DNA from: CAVVUC01 sp963751395
GTDB lineage: Bacteria; Verrucomicrobiota; Verrucomicrobiia; Chthoniobacterales; Chthoniobacteraceae
DNA length: 64,000 nucleotides
Direction of reading: 5' to 3'
Assembly: GCA_963751395.1 (NCBI GenBank)
Contig: CAVVUC010000001.1
Span: 1,798,001-1,862,000 of the forward strand
The notes under the pieces were generated by a model. It ran no database searches. It saw nothing but the letters and a program-made list of their open reading frames with translations, and had not been told where the DNA came from. Both the position numbers and the translations under genes were made by a program. This document shows positions 17,228-25,166 of the stretch, piece by piece; within the stretch, counting starts at the first letter, position 1; each line of letters begins with the position of its first letter.

Positions 17228-18106
17228 ATGAAACAACTCCCACTCCTTGCCTTCCTGGTTTGCCTTGCATTTTCCAGCCGCGCCGAGCTTCCCTTCGACA
17301 CGGTTTTCAAAGGCAGTGCAAAATTTGAACAGTTGCTGCGTCGGGCCGAGGCGGACAACTGGAAGGCGCTCCCGATCGGCGAACGCACCGCCACCGTAGG
17401 CAGGGCGCTTGTCGGCACGCCCTACAAATCCTTCACGCTCGAAATCGACAATCGTGAGGAAGCCGCCTCGGTGAACCTGCTCGGCCTCGACTGCTGGACG
17501 TTCTTCGAGGCTTCGCTCGCCTTTGCGCGCATGCTCGAGGAACCGCCGGAGAAACGCACGCCCCAGACCATGCTCCGTTACGTCGAACTCGATCGTTACC
17601 GTGGTGGCAAATGCACCGGCGACTACTTGTCGCGGCTTCATTATCTCGAAGAGTGGCTTGTGGACAACGTCCGCCGCGGCCTCCTGGTCGATCTCACTCG
17701 GGCGCTTGGTGGGGTGCCTTTTCCTCATGCCGCGCGCGAAATGAGCATCTCTTGGAAGCAGTATCGCTACCTTCGTTCCGATCCCTCGCTGCTGCCTGCG
17801 CTCGGTCGAATGGAATCGCGTGTCAGCGCGCTGCCGATGTATGGCATTCCGAAAAGGCGTGTCCCTGCGATCGAACCGAAGCTGCGCAACGGAGACATCA
17901 TCGGCATCATCTCGAAAGACGCGCCCGGCCTTTACTCCACGTCGCACGTGGGTCTTGCGGTTCGCGACAGCAGCGGCGTGCTGCGGTTCATGCACGCATC
18001 TTCGCCGATCAATCACGGCCGTGTCGTCGTCGATTCGCGCCTCTCGACCTACCTTGCCCGTTTCAGTTCCCATGCGGCGATCCTCGTGGCGAGGCCGGCG
18101 AGGTAG
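17228..18106 (+). CDS. Secreted DUF1460-family (NlpC/P60-like) hydrolase
   Basis: A 292-residue protein with a signal peptide (LLAFLVCLAFSSRAE). It matches the DUF1460 plan, annotated as N-acetylmuramoyl-L-alanine amidase-like. The cysteine is in LLGLDCWTFFEASLAF with LVGTPYKSFTL upstream. A late histidine is in YSTSHVGLAVRD, and HASSPINHGRVVVD closes the fold. These papain-like enzymes cut peptidoglycan peptides or related amides in the periplasm. I use the ATG at 17228 because the open frame before it is not protein-like. The 3' end overlaps the convergent YkgJ-type gene by 44 bases. Confidence 0.8.
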   Translation: MKQLPLLAFLVCLAFSSRAELPFDTVFKGSAKFEQLLRRAEADNWKALPIGERTATVGRALVGTPYKSFTLEIDNREEAASVNLLGLDCWTFFEASLAFARMLEEPPEKRTPQTMLRYVELDRYRGGKCTGDYLSRLHYLEEWLVDNVRRGLLVDLTRALGGVPFPHAAREMSISWKQYRYLRSDPSLLPALGRMESRVSALPMYGIPKRRVPAIEPKLRNGDIIGIISKDAPGLYSTSHVGLAVRDSSGVLRFMHASSPINHGRVVVDSRLSTYLARFSSHAAILVARPAR

Positions 18107-18431
18107 ATCTGCCGACCGGCACCGGCACCGCTTCGCACACCTCGCGCCAGCCGGGGAAGTTCCATTCGTTTGGGAATCCCTTGCATTGCTTCGGCTTCAC
18201 CTCCTGCACGGAGCAGTCCCGACCGTCGAGAAAGATGCATTCGCCGTTTGCCTTCTCGATTAGCGCCAGCCCGTCGCGATACTGCCGCAGCCGCGTGTAG
18301 CGCTGGATGAAATCGAACTCCGGCACGCCAAGGAATTGCGCAAGCGCGGCAATGTCGTCATCGGTGAGTTTCACAAAACCCGGCCAGCGGCAGCAGTTCG
18401 TGCAGCGCTGGCATTGGAAGTAAACGTCCAT
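18063..18431 (-). CDS. YkgJ-family cysteine-cluster protein
   Basis: A 122-residue protein with the CxxCTNCC start (FQCQRCTNCCRWPG), then NGECIFLDGRDCSVQEVKPKQC. This is the eight-cysteine YkgJ (UPF0153) pattern thought to bind Zn or an Fe-S cluster. The function of the family is unknown. The last part (PVGRSTSPASPRGSPHGN) is low in conservation and lies in the overlap with the convergent DUF1460 gene, which suggests a stop codon lost by readthrough into its neighbour. Confidence 0.8.
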   Translation of the reverse strand: MDVYFQCQRCTNCCRWPGFVKLTDDDIAALAQFLGVPEFDFIQRYTRLRQYRDGLALIEKANGECIFLDGRDCSVQEVKPKQCKGFPNEWNFPGWREVCEAVPVPVGRSTSPASPRGSPHGN

Positions 18432-18480
18432 GGATTGCAGATTTATGATTGCAGATCACCGATTGAAAAGCCGCGAGTGT
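18430..18480. repeat. Dispersed repeat, direct copy at 19032-19083
   Basis: About 51 bases beginning ATGGATTGCAGATTTA and ending in GATTGAAAAGCCGCGAGTGT recur with small changes at 19032-19083. It directly follows the YkgJ-type start codon. Such direct copies 600 bases apart could recombine. Confidence 0.7.
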
Positions 18481-18495
18481 AGTTGGTGTTGTATC

Positions 18496-18597
18496 AGCTT
18501 GGCGTGTCATTCCGAGCGTAGCGAGGAATCTCACGAAGTATTGCTTGCGGGATTCCTCGCTGCGCTCGGAATGACACCCGTTTTTTTAAGCCAAGCT
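18496..18597. repeat. Hairpin element, TCATTCCGAGCG type
   Basis: Long imperfect inverted repeat: GTGTCATTCCGAGCG at 18504 pairs with the segment ending ATGACAC at 18577, with outer arms AGCTTGGC (18496) and GCCAAGCT (18590). The same kind of element occurs at 30136-30222. It is noncoding and found in many unrelated bacteria. Nothing else is seen in 18432-18738 except a small palindrome at 18642. Confidence 0.85.
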
Positions 18598-18641
18598 AAG
18601 ACACTGCCGTGTCGTTCGCAGAACTGAGCCGGGAATTTCTC

Positions 18642-18671
18642 GCTCGTTCCAAGTTCAACTTCGGAACGAGC
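18642..18671. repeat. Short palindrome
   Basis: GCTCGTTCC and GGAACGAGC enclose AAGTTCAACTTC, itself nearly palindromic. It is the same motif class as the CGTTACGAAGT/AACTTCGTAACG hairpins within the repeats at 47433 and 48939, and a degenerate form lies near 20609. Confidence 0.6.
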
Positions 18672-18738
18672 AATGAGTCATCCTGAGATTGCGGAGTGAA
18701 AAACAAAGTAAGTGCCGGAGCGGAGGTGGGCGGCACAA

Positions 18739-18924
18739 TTACTGGCCAGCCCATGCATCCACGAGCTTGCGCGCATCCTCAGCGGCGATGCCTTCGCGAC
18801 GCCGTGCCTGCTCGCGGGCGGTCTTGATGCCGGCCAGCAGCTCGATCTCACGGGCGATCTCCGCCAGCGGGGTGTATTCTGGAAGCGTGGAAAGAAGATT
18901 GATCACGATCTCCCGGTTGCTCAT
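18739..18924 (-). CDS. Small antitoxin-like protein, orphan
   Basis: A 61-residue acidic/basic helical protein (MSNREIVINLLSTLPEYTPL at the start, ending KLVDAWAGQ). It resembles short antitoxin-like proteins with a LPE...EIAxEIELLAGIKxxxEQAxxxEGI pattern. I start at the internal ATG (18924); the upstream extension is not protein-like. No toxin gene lies next to it on either side, so it is either an orphan or not an antitoxin. Similarity is from memory of the pattern and needs a profile search. Confidence 0.5.
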   Translation of the reverse strand: MSNREIVINLLSTLPEYTPLAEIAREIELLAGIKTAREQARRREGIAAEDARKLVDAWAGQ

Positions 18925-19031
18925 GCCGTGAATCTCCCAAAGCTGGTTGCAAATGCAAGTGCCCAAACGCCGGGACTTTGTTCCGAGCGAACCCGTGTTT
19001 GCGCCCGCCGCTGCCAGCTACGAGGATTTTC

Positions 19032-19083
19032 ATGGATTGCAGATTTAAGATTGCCGGATTGCAGATTGAAAAGCCGCGAATGT
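19032..19083. repeat. Dispersed repeat, second copy
   Basis: Direct partner of 18430-18480: starts ATGGATTGCAGATTTAAGAT and ends GATTGAAAAGCCGCGAATGT. The surrounding gap 18967-19207 has no gene that I can support. Confidence 0.7.
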
Positions 19084-19207
19084 CGTTCCGGGCGAAGCAA
19101 GGCAACGCCGCGAGCAGATTATGCTTGCCCGGCATCAAAACCTGGCTTGTAGTCTTTGAAATGGAACTGAAAAACTTTGAATTTGCGTAACCAAGTCATT
19201 CCAAGAT

Positions 19208-19441
19208 ATGAGCAAAGTAACTCTTGAAGATACTCTTTATAGGACATGCCACGACGAGGAAGTTAGGATAGAAGTTTTCCATAGTAACCAGTTTGGTTAT
19301 TCCGCCCGTTGGACATGTCCATCTCTTTTGCTTGATGGCGCAAGCGGTGTTAGTGGGTTAAAGGATGAAGTCATCGCAGCTAATCAAATCAACGCAGCTG
19401 CTGGAATCGCATTTCACAAATCTCAACAATCCACGCGATAA
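19208..19441 (+). CDS. Small hypothetical protein
   Basis: A 77-codon frame (MSKVTLEDTLYRTCHDEEV at the start) in AT-richer DNA. Composition is protein-like, with no low-complexity or repeat translation, but I recognise no family, signal peptide or membrane helix. It lies 25 bases before another small frame and about 300 before the Mrr-like gene, all in the same direction. Confidence 0.35.
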   Translation: MSKVTLEDTLYRTCHDEEVRIEVFHSNQFGYSARWTCPSLLLDGASGVSGLKDEVIAANQINAAAGIAFHKSQQSTR

Positions 19442-19465
19442 ACTGAATCCGATAAAGTCTAATCA

Positions 19466-19696
19466 ATGCACTATCTCGGAGTTTCGTTTCCTGATATTTA
19501 TGTTCCCATCAAGATCGCAGGTATGCTTGGAGACTGTGAGCCGTTAGAGATTACTCCGTGGCTGCATCTTACCACGACTGATATTGCTCCAAAGGAATTG
19601 ATGAAGCGACTGAAGGTTGATTTTTTTCACCACGAGGCTGCTTCGTTGCGCGGGTTGAATGGCCTGTGGAAGGCACAAGTCCGAAAGATCTTCTAA
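19466..19696 (+). CDS. Small hypothetical protein, possibly truncated
   Basis: A 76-codon frame (MHYLGVSFPDIYVPIKIAG at the start; later HLTTTDIAPKELMKRLKVDFFHHEA). It reads like the N-terminal part of a globular protein. It ends 43 bases before the Mrr-like start. No family recognised. It may belong with its neighbours as a small acquired islet. Confidence 0.35.
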   Translation: MHYLGVSFPDIYVPIKIAGMLGDCEPLEITPWLHLTTTDIAPKELMKRLKVDFFHHEAASLRGLNGLWKAQVRKIF

Positions 19697-19739
19697 AGAA
19701 AGTAAAGTGTCGTTTAGGCGACTAGAACGCACGATACCA

Positions 19740-20567
19740 ATGAATGACGGTAAGGAATTCGAGTTTGAAGTCCGAGAGTTGCTCCGGCTCATGGGTTTCG
19801 ATGCGGACATTACAGGATACTCACAAGACGGCGGAGTTGACATTGTGGCCATGAACCGCAGTCCGCTGATCGGCGGCAGGTATGTCGTCCAGTGCAAAGC
19901 TTGGGATGCTCCTGTCGGCGAACCTGTTCTTCGGGATCTTTTCGGTACTATGCACGCACGGGGTGCAACCAAAGGCATTCTCATCACCACGTCCTCATTT
20001 ACAGCGGCAGCCCTTCGCTTTGCTCAGGGTAAGCCACTCGAATTGATTGACGGCACTCAGTATCGAGAACTCTGTGCGCAGTACGGCGTCAATATTTACT
20101 CTGAAATTCCACCTGATGAGCTTCTTCAGCCTGACTCGAATTATGTACGTCTTATCGCTCTCGACTGCGACAGCGCCGAAACTCGGAGTGAGTATCAGCG
20201 TTACGTCTTTGTCGTAGGCACGTTGTGCATAGGTAGCAGCTTCGCCTTTAAATCACCATCTGTTGGCGGTTTCGAGTTCCTCCAGAATCGTATTCTTAAG
20301 GTTACTTACAAGGCTGAGGATGCTGATTCCGGCAGACCGTTAAGCCAGCTACATGTCTCTCTATCCAACGGTCTGTATGAGCCTGATGTCTATCAAATGG
20401 TTTTTGAGGGCCGCAATGCCTTGATTGTTTCACTGTATAATGCGGCTTCTGCTTGGATGGACTCCTGCGCGTCGTTATCAGCCCGACGTTCTACGGGGGC
20501 AGGTTGCTTGTTCGCACTTGCTATCCCGTCTAGCTTGGCGGGAGCAGTATGGCTCCTTTGGGGCTGA
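19740..20567 (+). CDS. Mrr-like restriction endonuclease-fold protein
   Basis: A 275-residue protein whose first 120 residues are an Mrr_cat domain: EFEFEVRELLRLMGFDADIT, the catalytic D in QDGGVDIVAMN, and the QxK element in YVVQCKAW followed by LFGTMHARGATKGILITTS. Mrr-type domains cut modified or foreign DNA. The rest (about 130-250) is unfamiliar and predicted beta-rich, and a single hydrophobic helix closes the protein (LFALAIPSSLAGAVWLLW), suggesting membrane attachment. I use ATG 19740. Lower GC than the flanking genes suggests acquisition. An antiphage role is inference. Confidence 0.75.
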   Translation: MNDGKEFEFEVRELLRLMGFDADITGYSQDGGVDIVAMNRSPLIGGRYVVQCKAWDAPVGEPVLRDLFGTMHARGATKGILITTSSFTAAALRFAQGKPLELIDGTQYRELCAQYGVNIYSEIPPDELLQPDSNYVRLIALDCDSAETRSEYQRYVFVVGTLCIGSSFAFKSPSVGGFEFLQNRILKVTYKAEDADSGRPLSQLHVSLSNGLYEPDVYQMVFEGRNALIVSLYNAASAWMDSCASLSARRSTGAGCLFALAIPSSLAGAVWLLWG

Positions 20568-20735
20568 ATCCATTTGATCTGATTGAGGATTTCCCCTTGT
20601 TCCGAAGTTGCACTTCAGAACTTGCTTGTCTTTGAAGCTGCGCTTCCCTCATTAACCGGCAATTATCTTTTGCTCCGCTGGAGCCTCTGTCAGGCTTCCC
20701 CCCTTCGAGCAGAAACTTTTGAAGAACGCTGACGA

Positions 20736-21077
20736 ATGAAATTGCCAAATGCCCAATCAGCCACCGTGCCGGAGCGAAAGGTGACGCATTATTTACTCAA
20801 CCCGGCGCATCCCGCCGGCGGTAGCAAGGCGTGGTTTTTTCTCCGTTTCGGTTTCAACGCTGGCGAATGGCAAAAACTGGCGGAGGCGCTGCTTCGTCAC
20901 GCGCGCGAGCATGAGGTCGTGGAGACCGAACAAACGCCTCACGGCAGGCGTTATGTCGTGGAAGGAGGGTTGCTTGCGCCGGACGGCACAAGCTTGAATA
21001 TTCGCAGCGCGTGGTATATGGATACCGATGGCGGTGCGCCGCGTTTTGTGACCGCACATCCATTGCCGAAATTATGA
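20736..21077 (+). CDS. DUF6883-type protein
   Basis: A 113-residue protein with the pattern KVTHYLLNPAHPAGGSKAWF then FLRFGF, LAEALLRHAREHEVVE, RRYVVEGGLLAPDG and a closing PRFVTAHPL. I recognise it as the DUF6883 family, small proteins that usually sit beside a DUF4926 partner. Here the partner starts inside its stop codon (ATGA). Such pairs behave in gene order like toxin-antitoxin modules, but no activity can be read from sequence. Confidence 0.7.
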   Translation: MKLPNAQSATVPERKVTHYLLNPAHPAGGSKAWFFLRFGFNAGEWQKLAEALLRHAREHEVVETEQTPHGRRYVVEGGLLAPDGTSLNIRSAWYMDTDGGAPRFVTAHPLPKL

Positions 21078-21310
21078 ACACGATCAATGAACTGGACGCC
21101 GTGGCCTTGACGTGTGACCTGCCCGGAAATGGGTTGGTGAGCGGCGACGTGGGCACTGCGGTGTTGGTGCATGGCAACGGCGCGGCATTTGAAGTGGAGT
21201 TCGTCGGATATGACGGACACACCGTTGCGCTGCTGACGCTCGAACGCGCCCAAGTGCGTCCACTCCAAACGCATGACATTCCTCATGCGCGGAAATTGGA
21301 ACATGCTTGA
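21074..21310 (+). CDS. DUF4926-type protein
   Basis: A 78-residue SH3-like beta-barrel candidate: MNTINELDAVALTCDLPGNG then LVSGDVGTAVLVHG, AFEVEFVGYDGHTVALLTLE. The GDVGTAV and FEVEFV elements are characteristic of DUF4926. The start overlaps the stop of the DUF6883 gene by ATGA, giving strict translational coupling and implying a fixed stoichiometry of the two products. Likely a partner or antitoxin-like subunit (inference). Confidence 0.7.
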   Translation: MNTINELDAVALTCDLPGNGLVSGDVGTAVLVHGNGAAFEVEFVGYDGHTVALLTLERAQVRPLQTHDIPHARKLEHA

Positions 21311-21379
21311 GTTCTTTGCTTCCCGCGTGGAAGTAATCGCCGTTTGATTTCCTCTTTCACGCCCCGCGGAAAACTCCGC

Positions 21380-22180
21380 TCAGATTGGCTTCGTTGCCCG
21401 GATTCCGTGATTCAGCGCATGCGTCGCTCCCCACTCGTAATGGCGCTCGATGGCGCGCGTAACGAAGAGCTTTGCTTGAGCGACGGAATCTTTCAGCGCG
21501 AGACCTTTTGCGAGCCCTGCGGTGATGGCGGCGGAATAGGTGCAGCCGGTGCCGTGAGTCGAAACGCCTTTCACATACGGCGCGGAAAACTCGAAGACGC
21601 AGCCATTCTCGAAAAGCAAATCGAGCGCGGTGTTTCCGCGCAGGTGTCCGCCTTTAAGCAGGAACGGCACGCCGAATTTTTCCGCCAGTTCGCGAACAGC
21701 CACGTGCATTTCTTCGACGCTTGTGATTGAGCGACCCAGCAGTGCCCGCGCTTCGTCGAGGTTCGGCGTGACCAGAGAGGCGAGGGGGAAGATGCGCGAT
21801 TCGTAAAGAGAAACGGCATCGCTTTTCAGCAGGGCATCGCCGCTGGTCGCAACCATGACCGGATCGACGACGAGCAGCGGGCGGCGGCTTTCGAGTTCCT
21901 CGCAAACAGTTTCGATGATTTCGCGCGAATGGAGCATTCCGGTTTTCACGGCGGCGACGGGATAAGCATCGAATGAGAGACGAATCTGCTCGCGCACAAT
22001 TTCCTCGGCCACCGGCGCGATCGCGCTCACGCGGCCCGGCACCTCGGCAACCACGCAGGTGATCGCCGTCAGCCCGTAAACGCCGAGCGCGGTGAAGGTC
22101 TTCAAATCGGCCTGCGCGCCGGCACCGGCGCTGTTGTCGGAGCCGGCGATGGTAAGGGCAACTGGAGGTGCGGAGGTCAT
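21380..22180 (-). CDS. thiD: Hydroxymethylpyrimidine/phosphomethylpyrimidine kinase
   Basis: A 266-residue ribokinase-fold enzyme that phosphorylates HMP and HMP-P in thiamine synthesis. The substrate motif GSDNSAGAGAQADLKTF is at residues 14-30. DPVMVATSGDALL and the anion-hole/catalytic motif STHGTGCTYSAAITAGLAKG are both intact. Length and start (MTSAPPVALTIAG) fit the family. It stands alone, with no other thiamine genes in the window. Confidence 0.94.
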   Translation of the reverse strand: MTSAPPVALTIAGSDNSAGAGAQADLKTFTALGVYGLTAITCVVAEVPGRVSAIAPVAEEIVREQIRLSFDAYPVAAVKTGMLHSREIIETVCEELESRRPLLVVDPVMVATSGDALLKSDAVSLYESRIFPLASLVTPNLDEARALLGRSITSVEEMHVAVRELAEKFGVPFLLKGGHLRGNTALDLLFENGCVFEFSAPYVKGVSTHGTGCTYSAAITAGLAKGLALKDSVAQAKLFVTRAIERHYEWGATHALNHGIRATKPI

Positions 22181-22237
22181 TTTCGCGGACGATAGTTTTT
22201 CAAGAGGCTGCTGGCAAAGAAGAACGAACTGGCTATC

Positions 22238-22627
22238 ATGCGACCGATGGCCTGCGCCTTCAAAGAACTCAAAGGACTAAACGTCAAGATCGACAAAGTG
22301 GTTCACATGCCGCAACTCGAAGCGCCCGAAGAACGGCCGCATCCTTTTGTCTATTTCATCACTATAGACAACCAGTCCGACGAAACCGTGACGATCAAGG
22401 GCCGCAAATGGGTGGTCACGGATGGGGAGGGGAACCGGATCGTTGTGGAAGGCGATGGGGTGGTCGGGAAGTTTCCGCGCCTCGAACCGGGCGAGCATTT
22501 TTCCTACAACAGCTACCACACCATCGCGACCGACAGCGTTGCGGAAGGAGCGTTTCTCGGCGTCACCGACGAAGGCACGCCAGTGCTGACGCGCATCCCG
22601 CGCTTCGACTTGATCGCACCCGTTTAG
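22238..22627 (+). CDS. apaG: ApaG (DUF525) protein
   Basis: A 129-residue fibronectin-III-like fold: FVYFITIDNQSDETVTIKGR then KWVVTD, VVGKFPRLEPGEHFSYNSY and FLGVTDEGTPVLTRIPRFDL. ApaG proteins occur near ksgA/apaH in proteobacteria and were linked to Co2+/Mg2+ tolerance; the same fold serves as a substrate-binding F-box domain in eukaryotes. The last four bases overlap the convergent cyclo-ligase gene. Confidence 0.88.
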   Translation: MRPMACAFKELKGLNVKIDKVVHMPQLEAPEERPHPFVYFITIDNQSDETVTIKGRKWVVTDGEGNRIVVEGDGVVGKFPRLEPGEHFSYNSYHTIATDSVAEGAFLGVTDEGTPVLTRIPRFDLIAPV

Positions 22628-23163
22628 CCCGAAATGACCTCGTCCACTTTGCGGTCATGCTCCTCCATAGGCAGTTCGTCAGCGAGCTGGACATCGAAAC
22701 AAACACCGATCGAATAAGCCCGCATCTGCGGGTTGGCGAGAAGCCGGTCGTAAAAACCGCCGCCACGGCCGAGTCGTTCGCCGGTTGTGGAAAAGGCGAG
22801 TCCCGGCACGAGCAGCAGGTCGATTTGCGAGGGCGCGATGATGTTCGCCTCGTCGTGAGTCGGCTCGCGGAGCTGCCAGCGCGAAGTCTGAAGTGCGTCC
22901 GGCCCGGAGACGCGGATCAGGTCAAGATCGACACCGTTCACGCGCGGATAGCAGATCTGGCGGGCCTCGCTTTTCTTCCAGAGCAATTCGACGTGCGGTT
23001 CGGTGGCCTGCGCGGCGAACAAACAAACCGTCCGCGCCTGAAGCCATGCCGGATGCCGCGCGATCGCTTCGCAGATGCGCGCGGATTTTTCCGCGATTGC
23101 GCCGGAATCAAGTTCGGCCAGTCGCGACCGGGCGAGTTTCCGGAACTCTGGTTTGGAGGACAT
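22624..23163 (-). CDS. fau: 5-formyltetrahydrofolate cyclo-ligase
   Basis: A 179-residue enzyme that converts 5-formyl-THF to 5,10-methenyl-THF with ATP. The nucleotide/folate motif PGLAFSTTGERLGRGGGFYDRLL and the early RSRLAEL basic segment match the family, as does the ARQICYPRVNG strand. In many bacteria this gene sits beside 6S RNA; I saw no convincing 6S RNA here. Start ATG 23163 gives the usual length. Confidence 0.9.
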   Translation of the reverse strand: MSSKPEFRKLARSRLAELDSGAIAEKSARICEAIARHPAWLQARTVCLFAAQATEPHVELLWKKSEARQICYPRVNGVDLDLIRVSGPDALQTSRWQLREPTHDEANIIAPSQIDLLLVPGLAFSTTGERLGRGGGFYDRLLANPQMRAYSIGVCFDVQLADELPMEEHDRKVDEVISG

Positions 23164-23209
23164 CGCGCGATTTAACTCCGATCAAATTCGGGAGGCGAAT
23201 GTTAAATCT

Positions 23210-24211
23210 TTGCTCCGGGAAAAGTTCCGGGTAGCGTTTCCCGCAGTGGACTCTCCTGTTTCCAAGCATCGCGAACATCACGGCAGCGCCAGAGGCCATG
23301 CCGGGTTGGTAAAAAAGAAGGCCGGTTTGGTCGCGAAGAAGGTCGGATTGAAGCCGAAGAAAGGCTGGCACAAGCGCAACTTTCTCACGCAGGTGCTGAT
23401 TCCTTCGCTCTTCACCCGGCGCGCGGGAAATCATTCGGACGGCCTTTTTCCCGAGCTGCAGGAAAACGAGATCGGCATCACTTGGATCGGGCACGCCTCG
23501 TTTCTCATTCAGGCCCGGGGGCAGAACATCCTGATCGACCCGAACTGGGCGAAATGGTTGAAGGTGATCAAACGCCTCAAACATCCCGGCATACAGCTTC
23601 ACCAGTTGCCGGAGATCGACCTGGTGCTCGTCACTCACGCGCACTTCGATCATCTCGACCGCAAGACCTTGCGCGAAGTGGCGAACGAACAGCCGATCGT
23701 CGTGCCGTTCGAGGTGGGCAACCTCGTGCATGGCCTCGGCTTCCACAGCGTCCACGAGCTGGACTATTGGAAATCGTATCAGCACGGTCCGCTCAAGATC
23801 ACGCTCACGCCCGCGCATCACTGGGGCGCGCGCGTCTTGCACGATTCGCATCGCGGCTTTGGCGGATACGTTATCGAGGTCGGCGGTCGCTCGATTTACC
23901 ACTGCGGCGACACGGCGTATTTCGAGGGCTTCAAGGAAATCGGCGAGCGTCACCCGATCGACATCGCGCTTCTGCCGATCGGCGCCTACGACCCGCCGAG
24001 CGGGCGCGAGGTTCACATGAACCCCGAGCAGGCCGTGCAGGCGTTCATCGAGATGAAGGCAAAAACGCTCGTGCCGATGCACTACGGCACGTTTCGGTTA
24101 AGCTACGAGCCGCTCCACGAACCGCCCGAGCGGTTGCTGGTCTGCGCGCAGGAACACGGCATCGAAGGCAAGGTCTGCGTGATGACCGAGGGCCAGCCGA
24201 GGGTTTTCTGA
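23210..24211 (+). CDS. Metallo-beta-lactamase-fold hydrolase (NAPE-PLD/UlaG-like)
   Basis: An MBL-fold protein with the zinc motif THAHFDHLD, GHASFLIQARGQNILIDP before it, and later ligands in TPAHHWGAR, HCGDTAYF and VPMHYGTFRLS. This pattern resembles NAPE-phospholipase D and UlaG-like lactonases. The N-terminus is odd: a lysine-rich degenerate repeat (GLVKKKAGLVAKKVGLKPKK) before the domain. The start is uncertain. I chose TTG 23210, with GGAGG at about 23190; GTG 23246 is an alternative. The open frame before it overlaps the divergent cyclo-ligase. Confidence 0.8.
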   Translation: MLREKFRVAFPAVDSPVSKHREHHGSARGHAGLVKKKAGLVAKKVGLKPKKGWHKRNFLTQVLIPSLFTRRAGNHSDGLFPELQENEIGITWIGHASFLIQARGQNILIDPNWAKWLKVIKRLKHPGIQLHQLPEIDLVLVTHAHFDHLDRKTLREVANEQPIVVPFEVGNLVHGLGFHSVHELDYWKSYQHGPLKITLTPAHHWGARVLHDSHRGFGGYVIEVGGRSIYHCGDTAYFEGFKEIGERHPIDIALLPIGAYDPPSGREVHMNPEQAVQAFIEMKAKTLVPMHYGTFRLSYEPLHEPPERLLVCAQEHGIEGKVCVMTEGQPRVF

Positions 24212-24224
24212 CAAGGCTGAATTC

Positions 24225-24725
24225 CTACTTCTTCAGCGACGCATTCCACTGCTTGATGCGGGTGGCATGGGCGGTGAAAAGCTCTTCGGTGGAATCGAGT
24301 AATTCGATGCTCTTGATCTTGTCCCCTTGCGCGATGGCGTTGACGACCTCCTGCCCCTTCGTCACTTCGCCGAAGATCGTGTGTTTTTGATTCAACCACG
24401 CCGTCGGGACATGGGTGATGAAGAACTGGCTGCCGTTGGTTCCGGGGCCGGCGTTTGCCATCGCGAGCAGGCCGGGCTTCGTGAAGTTGAGCGACGCGAC
24501 GAACTCGTCCTCGAAACGATAGCCGGGGCCGCCGCGACCGGTGCCCTCGGGGTCGCCGCCCTGGATCATGAAATCCTTGATGACGCGGTGAAACGCGAGG
24601 CCGTCGTAGAATTTCTGCGTCGTGAGATTCAGAAAATTGGCAACAGTGACGGGCGCTTTCGAGGCGAAGAGCGTGATTTCGATTTCGCCCTTGGTGGTGG
24701 TGATTTTGATTCGGATGTCGTTCAT
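24225..24725 (-). CDS. Cyclophilin-type peptidyl-prolyl isomerase (cytoplasmic)
   Basis: A 166-residue single-domain cyclophilin: FHRVIKDFMIQGGDPEGTG, NGSQFFITHVPTAWLNQKHT then IFGEV. Catalytic Arg and Phe/Gln residues are present. It has no signal peptide, unlike the second cyclophilin at 26094. The start is the ATG at 24725 (MNDIRIKITTTKGEIEI); the frame is open upstream but not family-like. It is convergent with the MBL gene, 13 bases apart. Confidence 0.93.
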   Translation of the reverse strand: MNDIRIKITTTKGEIEITLFASKAPVTVANFLNLTTQKFYDGLAFHRVIKDFMIQGGDPEGTGRGGPGYRFEDEFVASLNFTKPGLLAMANAGPGTNGSQFFITHVPTAWLNQKHTIFGEVTKGQEVVNAIAQGDKIKSIELLDSTEELFTAHATRIKQWNASLKK

Positions 24726-24935
24726 GGTTGGCTGTCGATTAGCCGAATGCTCCGCGCTTTGCACGCGGATTCTAATTGGAGCCGGACGAATCAAAGTCGA
24801 TGCGGACTGATTCAACTCGATGCCCGACATCGCGGGCTTGCGCCACGAGACGGCGGGGGAGCTTATCTTCATTTCGATCCCGGTTCCAGACGCTGCGGTT
24901 TGACAAATCAATGTGTAAGCCGCAATCTTACGCCT

Positions 24936-25166
24936 GTGAACACCATCGTCTCGTCCAAAGGCCAGGTCGTCCTTCCGGCTGCATTGCGCGAGCGCGACCG
25001 CGTGACTGCCGGGCAGAAATTCGACATCGAGCGAATCGAAGCCGGACAATATCTCCTGAAGCGCCGGCCAGCGCCCGACAATGACGGCCTCGTCGAATGG
25101 CTTCTCGCCTGCCCGGACAAGGGCTGGTTCCAGCCTGTCGATTCGGAATCCACCGACGCACTGTGA
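24936..25166 (+). CDS. vapB: AbrB/MazE-type antitoxin of a VapBC pair
   Basis: A 76-residue protein from GTG 24936. The first 45 residues form a swapped-hairpin AbrB DNA-binding domain (NTIVSSKGQVVLPAALRERD, then VTAGQKFDIERI). The tail (GLVEWLLACPDKGWFQPVDS) is the usual toxin-binding peptide. Its TGA overlaps the toxin's GTG start (GTGA). The protein should repress the operon and neutralise the PIN toxin. Confidence 0.87.
   Translation: MNTIVSSKGQVVLPAALRERDRVTAGQKFDIERIEAGQYLLKRRPAPDNDGLVEWLLACPDKGWFQPVDSESTDAL

Noticed and set aside
22624..23209. 6S RNA next to the cyclo-ligase gene
   Set aside because: The gene pairing exists in other bacteria, but the spacer here is under 50 bases and the flanks are coding.
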